Part shown: positions 58,812 through 64,000 of the stretch, piece after piece | Layout: every line of letters begins with the position of its first letter | How positions within the stretch are numbered: position 1 is the stretch's first letter | Assembly: GCF_004124325.1 (NCBI RefSeq) | Contig: NZ_QBDT01000001.1 | Span: 6,882,001 to 6,946,000 of the forward strand | Source of the DNA: Streptomyces sp. L2 | GTDB lineage: Bacteria; Actinomycetota; Actinomycetes; Streptomycetales; Streptomycetaceae | DNA length: 64,000 nt | Reading direction: 5' to 3' | The notes under the pieces: model-generated | Database searches by the model: none | The model's input: the letters and a program-made list of their open reading frames with translations, nothing else | What the model was told of the DNA's origin: nothing | Program-made: the position numbers and the translations under genes

Positions 58812-59216
58812 ATGAGGAAGTGGAAGAGGACGAGGAGACGCAGGAAGGAGCGCCCGGCGGAGATCATCCGCCTGGAGCTGTGCGACCTGTGCGGGGCGAC
58901 GTTCGCCGAAGGCGAGGCGGTCCAGGGATTCGTGCCCGACTCCTCCGCCGTCAGCCCGGGCAACGACTGCTGGGACGGCCTCAGGCGCATCACGGCGTGC
59001 GGCCCCGCCCACTTCGCCGCCCTGCGCGAGAACTACCGGCACCGCCCCTTCACCCAGGAGGAGCTGTGGGCGGCGAAGATCGACCGCGCCCTCACCGAGG
59101 GCCCGCCGGTGCTGAGCCTGCTGGAGCTGGGCTGCCGCACCGGTCTGCACGAGCCCGACATCCGGCGCGCCATCGCCTGGCACAACGAGCACCTGCCACC
59201 ACGGACCGACCTATGA
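58812..59216 (+). CDS. Hypothetical protein with CxxC motif
   Basis: 134-aa basic protein; ATG at 58812 with CAGGAG five bases upstream. N-terminus is very Arg/Lys-rich (MRKWKRTRRRRKERP), followed by LELCDLCGATFAEGEAVQGFVPDSS, a CxxC pair that with later Cys (GNDCWDG, ITACGPAH) could bind zinc. The C-terminal half has LLELGCRTGLHEPDIRRAIAWHNEHLPP, helix-turn-helix-like in look. Family not recognised. It is upstream of yihY on the same strand, 73 bases apart. A DNA- or RNA-binding role is only a guess. Confidence 0.72.
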   Translation: MRKWKRTRRRRKERPAEIIRLELCDLCGATFAEGEAVQGFVPDSSAVSPGNDCWDGLRRITACGPAHFAALRENYRHRPFTQEELWAAKIDRALTEGPPVLSLLELGCRTGLHEPDIRRAIAWHNEHLPPRTDL

Positions 59217-59289
59217 TCGCTGCGCCGCGTCGAACCGCACCACCGGCGCAGCCGACCGGACTGCGGTGAGACGGCACGGGGCGTGACGC

Positions 59290-60309
59290 ATGGACTTCCT
59301 GGAGCGGGTGGACGGCTACCAACGCCGCCACCGCTGGATCGGCCTGCCGCTCGCCGTGGTCTACAAGTTCTACGACGACCAGGCGCTGTACCTCGCCTCC
59401 CTGCTCACCTACTACGGTTTCCTCTCGCTCTTCCCGCTGCTGCTCATCCTCGTCGCCGTCCTGAACACGCTCCTGAGCGGCAATCCCGACCTGCAGCACC
59501 GGGTGCTGGACTCGGCGCTGGGCGAGTTCCCGGTCATCGGTGACCAGCTCGGGGAGAACATCCACTCCTTCCACAGCAGCGGCGTCGCCCTCGCCGTCGG
59601 TATCGCGGGCAGCCTCTACGGCTCCCTCGGCGTCGCCCAGGCCGCGCAGTACGCCCTCAACAAGATCTGGGCGGTCCCGCGGCACGCCCGCCCGGACCCC
59701 CTGCGCTCACGCCTGAAGGGCGTGGTGTTCCTACTGCTCCTGGCGTGCGGGCTGTGCGCCCTGACCCTCCTGTCGGTGGCCGCCTCCCAGAAGTACCTCT
59801 TCGGGGTGAGGCTGCAGAACGGCAGCTGGACCTGGATCGCCGCCACGGCGGGTTCGATCTGCCTCAACACCGCTCTGCTGCTGGTGAGTTACCGGCTGCT
59901 GACCCACCGCAGACTCCCGCTGCGCCGGCTGACCGGCGCGGCCGTGGGCGCCGCCTGCGCCTGGCAGGCGCTGCAGTGGGTCGGCTCCTACTACGTCAGC
60001 CACGTCCTGCGCGGGGCCACCGCCACCTACGGCCTGTTCGGCATCGTCCTGGGCCTGCTGGCCTGGCTGTACGTGGCGGCGCTGATCTTCCTCACGGCGG
60101 CCGAGGTGGACTCCGTACGGATCATGCGGCTCTGGCCGCGCAGCCTGATGACGCCGTTCACCGACCGGGTGCACCTCAGCGCCGGTGACCGCCGCGCCTA
60201 TCGGTCGTACGTCACCACCGAGGCGTTCAAGGGTTTCCAGAAGATCAGCGTGCACTTCGACCCGCCCCCCAATCCGCTGCACGGCGAACCCCCGGAGGAC
60301 GGGCCGTGA
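59290..60309 (+). CDS. YihY/virulence factor BrkB-family membrane protein
   Basis: 339-aa protein with six hydrophobic segments. DDQALYLASLLTYYGFLSLFPLLLILVAVL in the N-terminal part, GVAQAAQYALNKIWAVPRHARP, and the C-terminal GLFGIVLGLLAWLYVAALIFLTAAEVDSVR are the conserved YihY blocks. The old assignment as RNase BN is not valid for this family; function remains poorly defined (membrane/envelope). Cytoplasmic C-terminus of ~55 polar residues. Confidence 0.91.
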   Translation: MDFLERVDGYQRRHRWIGLPLAVVYKFYDDQALYLASLLTYYGFLSLFPLLLILVAVLNTLLSGNPDLQHRVLDSALGEFPVIGDQLGENIHSFHSSGVALAVGIAGSLYGSLGVAQAAQYALNKIWAVPRHARPDPLRSRLKGVVFLLLLACGLCALTLLSVAASQKYLFGVRLQNGSWTWIAATAGSICLNTALLLVSYRLLTHRRLPLRRLTGAAVGAACAWQALQWVGSYYVSHVLRGATATYGLFGIVLGLLAWLYVAALIFLTAAEVDSVRIMRLWPRSLMTPFTDRVHLSAGDRRAYRSYVTTEAFKGFQKISVHFDPPPNPLHGEPPEDGP

Positions 60310-60397
60310 CGGCGCGAGCCGGGCGGGGCAGACGGGGCGGGCGGGACGGGGTGGCACGGGGGGCCGGTAGCAGCACGGGACACGACGGGTAGCGCGC

Positions 60398-61267
60398 ATG
60401 ATCTATGTCTTCGGCCTGGCCGCCGCGTGCGCCCTCGGCATCGGCTTCGTGCTCCAGCAGCACGCCGCCGAACGGGCGCCCGTCGGCGACGTCCTGCACT
60501 TCCGCCTGCTGTGGGACCTTGCGCACAGCCGGATGTGGCTCGGCGGCATCGCCTGCATGGTCGTCGGGCAGCTGCTGAGCGCGGTCGCGCTCGGCAAGGG
60601 CGAGCTGTCGCAGGTCGAGCCGCTGCTGGTCACCAACCTCCTGTTCGCGTTCGCCCTGGCCAGCCGGCTGAGCGGCCAGCGCCTCGGCTCGTCGGGCTGG
60701 GTCGGCGTACTGCTGCTCGGCGGGGGAGTGGCCGCGTTCACCCTGGCCGGCAGGCCCAGCGCCGGAACCGCGGAGGACATCGGGACCCTCCGGCGATGGC
60801 TGGTCATCGGCGTGGTCATCGGCCTGGCCCTCCTGCTGATCGCCACCGCCCGTCACCTGCCCCTGTTCGAGGAGCCACCGCTGCTGGCCACCGCCGCCGG
60901 CCTCCTCTACGGCTTGCAGGACGCCCTGACCCGGGTGTCCATCGACGTCTTCGGCAGTCAGGGGCTCCTCGCCCTGCTCGTCCGCTGGGAGCCGTACACC
61001 CTGATCGCGCTCGCCGTCACCGGTCTGATGCTGGTGCAGAGCGCCTTCGAGGCGGGGCCGCTGCGCATGTCGCTGCCGGCGCTCACCGCGGCCGAACCGC
61101 TCGCGGGCATCGCCTGCGGCATCGGATTCCTCGGCGACCAGTTGCGCACCGACGTCGCCGCGCTCGCCTGGGAGGCGGCGGGGCTGAGCGGCATCGTCGT
61201 CGGCGTGTTCGTCCTGGCGCGCCATCCGGCGATGCCCGGCCAAGTGCCCGCCAGGGAAGCGGACTAG
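60398..61267 (+). CDS. DMT-superfamily transporter, second paralogue
   Basis: 289-aa membrane protein with about nine to ten helices. ATG at 60398 has only a weak ribosome site. YVFGLAAACALGIGFVLQQHAAE, WLGGIACMVVGQLLSAVALGKGELSQVEPLLVTNL and LMLVQSAFEAGPLRMSLPALTAAEPLAGIACGI show the same duplicated fold as the gene at 57691. Ends with a short polar tail. Substrate unknown. Its stop (TAG, 61265-61267) is immediately followed by a frameshifted membrane-protein frame. Confidence 0.87.
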   Translation: MIYVFGLAAACALGIGFVLQQHAAERAPVGDVLHFRLLWDLAHSRMWLGGIACMVVGQLLSAVALGKGELSQVEPLLVTNLLFAFALASRLSGQRLGSSGWVGVLLLGGGVAAFTLAGRPSAGTAEDIGTLRRWLVIGVVIGLALLLIATARHLPLFEEPPLLATAAGLLYGLQDALTRVSIDVFGSQGLLALLVRWEPYTLIALAVTGLMLVQSAFEAGPLRMSLPALTAAEPLAGIACGIGFLGDQLRTDVAALAWEAAGLSGIVVGVFVLARHPAMPGQVPAREAD

Positions 61268-62234
61268 CGCCCGTCCTCGTCATCCTGCTGCTGGTGGCCG
61301 GACTGGCCTGTTCCAGCACGGCCGGCGGGTTCGTGGCGGTCGGCGACCGGCCACTGGTGGGCCTCGACGGCCACGCGCTGGCCCCGTCGGACGCGGCCGG
61401 GAAGGTCCTCCTGGCCTGGCTCTGCGTGCTCGCCCCCACCCTGGCCCTGGCCGGCGTCGGCCTCCTCGGGTCGGTCACGCTGGGGGCCCGATGGGCCTGC
61501 TGCTGCCCGTTGCCGTCGCGCTCGCACTGCAGCTCGCCCAGTTGCTGCCGCTGCCCGTCGCCGTGCGACTCGCCCTGCCCAGCTACGCCTTCGTCGCCCG
61601 GAACGGCCTTTTCACCGACCTGGTGCGGACCGGCCCCCTGCTGATCTCCAGCGCCGTCAGCCTGACCTGGGCCGTCCTCGCGACCGCGCCGGCCCATCTG
61701 CTGTTCCTGCGGCGCGACTTCACCCACGCGGTCCAGGCCGGTGCCGGGCGCCGCGCACGTGCCGCCGCGCTCCTGGCACCGGCCGCCCTGGTCGCCCTCA
61801 CCGTCGTGGTCGTCGCCGCCGCGATCCCGTCCGCCGGTTCCGGCATCCGGCAGGACAAGGTGCAGCGGTCGCTCGCCACGGCCTTCGCCCACCTCTACCG
61901 GGTGCAGGCCCGCCAGTTGCACCGCCCCGACGTCACCGAGGCGCGGCTGCGGGCCACCGCCGCGTGCACCAAGGGGGCCGGCCGGCTCGCCGCCCAGGGA
62001 CCGGGCAACGACTGGCGGTGCGTCGTCTCCTGGCACCTGCCCGGCGTCGACGCCACCGGACAGGCCGTCTACCAGCTGGACGTCACCGCGGACGGCCGGT
62101 TCGTCGCCGACGGCGACGGACCGAAAGAGGTCAACGGCTACTTCCCGGTGCACACCCCGGCCGGGGACGCGCCCAACCCGCTCTGGCAGTTCGACGGCAC
62201 CGTCGATCTGCTCTCCACCATCTCGAAGGGATGA
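61264..62234 (+). pseudogene. Membrane/lipoprotein-like gene interrupted by a frameshift near 61490
   Basis: Two frames appear to be one gene. The first (61264-61490) has ~97% G/C third positions and reads VLVILLLVAGLACSSTAG ... KVLLAWLCVLAPTLALAGVG, but has no ATG/GTG before 61294 and no stop. From ATG 61491 the neighbouring frame continues as a normal 247-aa membrane protein (MGLLLPVAVALALQLAQLLP ... FVARNGLFTDLVRTG) with a later extracytoplasmic part containing two Cys (TAACTKGAG, DWRCVVSW). Adding one base near 61488 joins them. Either a sequencing error, a decaying gene, or an intact shorter gene from 61491. Function unknown. Confidence 0.55.
61491..62234 (+). CDS. Membrane protein of unknown function, downstream intact frame
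   Basis: 247-aa frame from ATG 61491; no ribosome site precedes it, consistent with it being the rear part of the longer frame described for 61264-62234. Three to four hydrophobic helices in the first ~120 residues, then a ~130-residue soluble domain with DVTADGRFVADGDGPKEVNGYF and NPLWQFDGTVDLL near the C-terminus. Ends four bases before the phosphoesterase ATG, so the two are likely co-translated. Confidence 0.6.
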   Translation: MGLLLPVAVALALQLAQLLPLPVAVRLALPSYAFVARNGLFTDLVRTGPLLISSAVSLTWAVLATAPAHLLFLRRDFTHAVQAGAGRRARAAALLAPAALVALTVVVVAAAIPSAGSGIRQDKVQRSLATAFAHLYRVQARQLHRPDVTEARLRATAACTKGAGRLAAQGPGNDWRCVVSWHLPGVDATGQAVYQLDVTADGRFVADGDGPKEVNGYFPVHTPAGDAPNPLWQFDGTVDLLSTISKG

Positions 62235-62238
62235 GTCC

Positions 62239-64000
62239 ATGCAGGTGACACGCCGTCGCAGGCGGGCCGAACAGGCGCGGTCCGGCTTTCCCGGAAGACG
62301 CGTCGGCCGCCGCCGTACACCCCTCCTGACGGCAGGGGTGACGGCGCCCGCCCTGACAGCCGCCGGCACGGCCTTCGCCCAGACCCACCGGTTCGGCACC
62401 GACCAGGTCGGCCAGGTCACCGCGCGGGGCCGGGTCGTCTCCAGCGACCAGTACATCGCCCCGTACGGGGAACGCCTGGTCATCGACGAGGGCAAGATCA
62501 TGTCGTCCGAGGTCAGTCCGGACGGCACCCACCTCGCGGCCTCGGTCACCGACGGCGGGGCCGCGCTGGCCATCGTGAACCTGAAGACCTGGAAGACCCA
62601 GCAGCTCGTCGGCGCCTCCGCGTCGGCGGACCTGCGCATCGCGAGCAACTCCGTGGGCCAGGAAGGCCCCGTCTACTCGCCCGACGGCACGCAACTGTGG
62701 CTCGGCCAGACCGACGGCTACACCCGGTTCACCGTGCGTCCCGACGGCAGCCTCGCCGACCCGGTGTCCGTGCCCGTTCCGGCTCAGGGCGCCCGGCACG
62801 CGCTCGTCGGCCAGGCGGTGTTCTCGTCCGACGGATCCACCGTCTACTCCGCCGTCAACGGCCAGAAGCGGTCGTCGCGCTCGACGCGGCGACCGGCGCG
62901 ATCGAGCGGAGCTGGGCCGTGGGCAACGCCCCCCGCGACCTGGTCAAGGCCGGCGGCAAGCTCTACGTCGGCAACGAGGGCGGCCGCCCGGCGAAGCCCG
63001 GTGACACCACGCTCAACTCCTGCGGCCCCCAGGTGCCGGCCGACCCGAAGACGGGCGCCACCACCACCGGCACGGTCGGCGTCATCGACCTGGCGAACCC
63101 GGACGCCGCCGTCACCGGCATCGACGTAGGCCTGCACCCGACCGCGCTGTACGCGAGCAAGGGCGCGGTGTTCGTCACCGACACGGCCGGCAACGACGTG
63201 TCGGTCATCGACACCGCCCGCGACAAGGTCGTACAGACCATAGCCACCCAGCCCTGGCCGGAGGCCTCCGTCGGCTACGAGCCGGACGCGGTGACGCTCA
63301 CCGGCGACGGCCACCTGCTCGTCACGCTCGGGCGCGCCGACGCGGTCGCCGTCTACCGGTACACCACGGCCCAGGAGCCGGTCAGCTACGTCGGCCTGCT
63401 CCCCACGGACTACTTCCCCGCCGAGATCGCCACCGTCGGCGACCAGGTCGTCGTCTCCAACACCCGCGGCATGGACGCCCGCCGGGCCGGCCACGAGGCC
63501 GGGCACGGCACCCACGACACGACGTCGAGCGTGCAGCGGTTCACGCTGCCCGACGACAGCGTCATCCGGTCGCAGACGGCCAAGGTCTTCCGGCAGAACG
63601 GCTGGAGCCACGGTGCCGTCACCACGAGCAAGGGCGGACACCCCGCGAAACCGGTGCCGGTGCCCGTGCGGCTCGGCGACCCCTCGACGATCAGACACGT
63701 CTTCCTGATCGTCAAGGAGAACCGCACCTACGACCAGCTCTTCGGTGACATACCGGAGGGCGAGGGCGACCCCTCGCTGGCCGAGTTCGGCGAGAACGTG
63801 ACCCCCAACCAGCACGCGCTGACCCGTCAGTTCGGCCTGTACGACAACACCTACGACATCGGCACCAACTCCGCCGAGGGCCACAACTGGCTGATGCAGG
63901 CCGACGACCCGGAGTACACCGAGTCCTCGGCCGGCGAGTACGCGCGCAGTTACGACACCGAGGACGACGCCCTCGGCCACCAGCGGACCGGTTTCCTGTG
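62239..64000 (+). pseudogene. YncE-like beta-propeller / phosphoesterase protein, frameshifted and cut by the window end
   Basis: ATG 62239 (GAAGGG upstream) starts a secreted protein: basic N-terminus, hydrophobic stretch, cleavage near TAFA-Q. A beta-propeller with VSPDGTHLAASVTDGGAALAIVN repeats runs to about 62868, where the frame is lost at AAGCGGTCGTC; one more G would restore VVALDAATGAIERSWAVGNA and the rest. The second frame then runs open to the window end with VFVTDTAGNDVSVID, FLIVKENRTYDQLFGDIPEG and YDNTYDIGTNSAEGHNWLMQ, the start of an alkaline phosphatase-like (acid phosphatase/phosphoesterase) domain. Sequencing error or genuine inactivation cannot be told apart. Confidence 0.75.

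Noticed and set aside
61491..61644. Continuation of the first membrane frame to its stop at 61644 as an overlapping gene
   Set aside because: It becomes Cys/Ser/Pro-rich nonsense after 61490, exactly where the neighbouring frame starts to read as a membrane protein.
1..64000. tRNA genes, CRISPR arrays, insertion sequences, prophage
   Set aside because: Looked for while reading; no cloverleaf-like segments, spaced identical repeats, transposase motifs or phage proteins were seen.

Overview
This 64 kb window is very GC-rich, has strong G/C preference at third codon positions, many GTG starts, frequent 4-base ATGA/GTGA gene overlaps and gene families (AfsR-type SARP, LAL regulators, THN synthase RppA, MurT/GatD, DUF6213) that together point to a Streptomyces chromosome. 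The gene order around rppA - P450 - cupin - DNA ligase resembles what I recall of S. coelicolor; this is recollection, not a search. I see no rRNA, tRNA, CRISPR array, insertion sequence or phage gene.

Layout. 0.1-10.2 kb: a regulator-dense accessory block with a three-gene DrrAB-type ABC exporter, a JmjC/cupin oxygenase, a LAL regulator, a small secreted peptide and a giant AfsR-like SARP; two SARP-type direct-repeat operators sit back to back between the LAL gene and the peptide gene. 10.6-19.1 kb: an isochorismatase-like hydrolase, then a seven-gene sugar operon (binding protein, two permeases, SIS isomerase/deaminase, ROK kinase, PfkB kinase, class II aldolase) divergent from a DeoR repressor, reading as an amino-sugar/tagatose-phosphate pathway. 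19.2-21.0 kb: a secreted GH27 glycosidase with a ricin-type lectin domain. 21.1-23.8 kb: ornithine aminotransferase, dimethylarginine dimethylaminohydrolase and an Lrp regulator. 23.8-29.9 kb: housekeeping genes (CtaG, phosphofructokinase, MurT/GatD, peptide deformylase, TetR).

30-43.3 kb: acyl-CoA dehydrogenase; the flaviolin/THN operon rppA-P450-momA; DUF6213, aldehyde dehydrogenase, NUDIX and ATP-dependent DNA ligase; a thioredoxin-reductase-like flavoprotein divergent from an XRE-cupin regulator with an apparently leaderless promoter; and a quinone oxidoreductase plus two paired acyl-CoA dehydrogenases. 43.4-49.8 kb: a small membrane protein, a secreted phosphodiester glycosidase, DUF779, and a seven-gene Mrp/Mbh-like cation antiporter operon without the large MrpA antiporter domain.

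50-54.3 kb: a second type III PKS locus (UbiA prenyltransferase, PKS, isoprenylcysteine-type methyltransferase, FAD monooxygenase) resembling alkylresorcinol/hydroquinone clusters; the PKS reading frame carries an unusual ~230-residue Pro/Ala repeat extension. 54.3-64 kb: membrane proteins (lipase-like fused membrane protein, MFS, two paralogous DMT carriers, YihY) and, at the right edge, two genes that each appear interrupted by a single-base frameshift, the last one cut by the window end.

Also noteworthy is a dispersed short intergenic repeat in three places (25.1, 31.3, 38.2 kb); one copy encodes the C-terminal tail of the flavoprotein gene. Starts were chosen by ribosome-binding site, overlap with the upstream gene and family length. 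No database search was possible, so family names are from reading the proteins.
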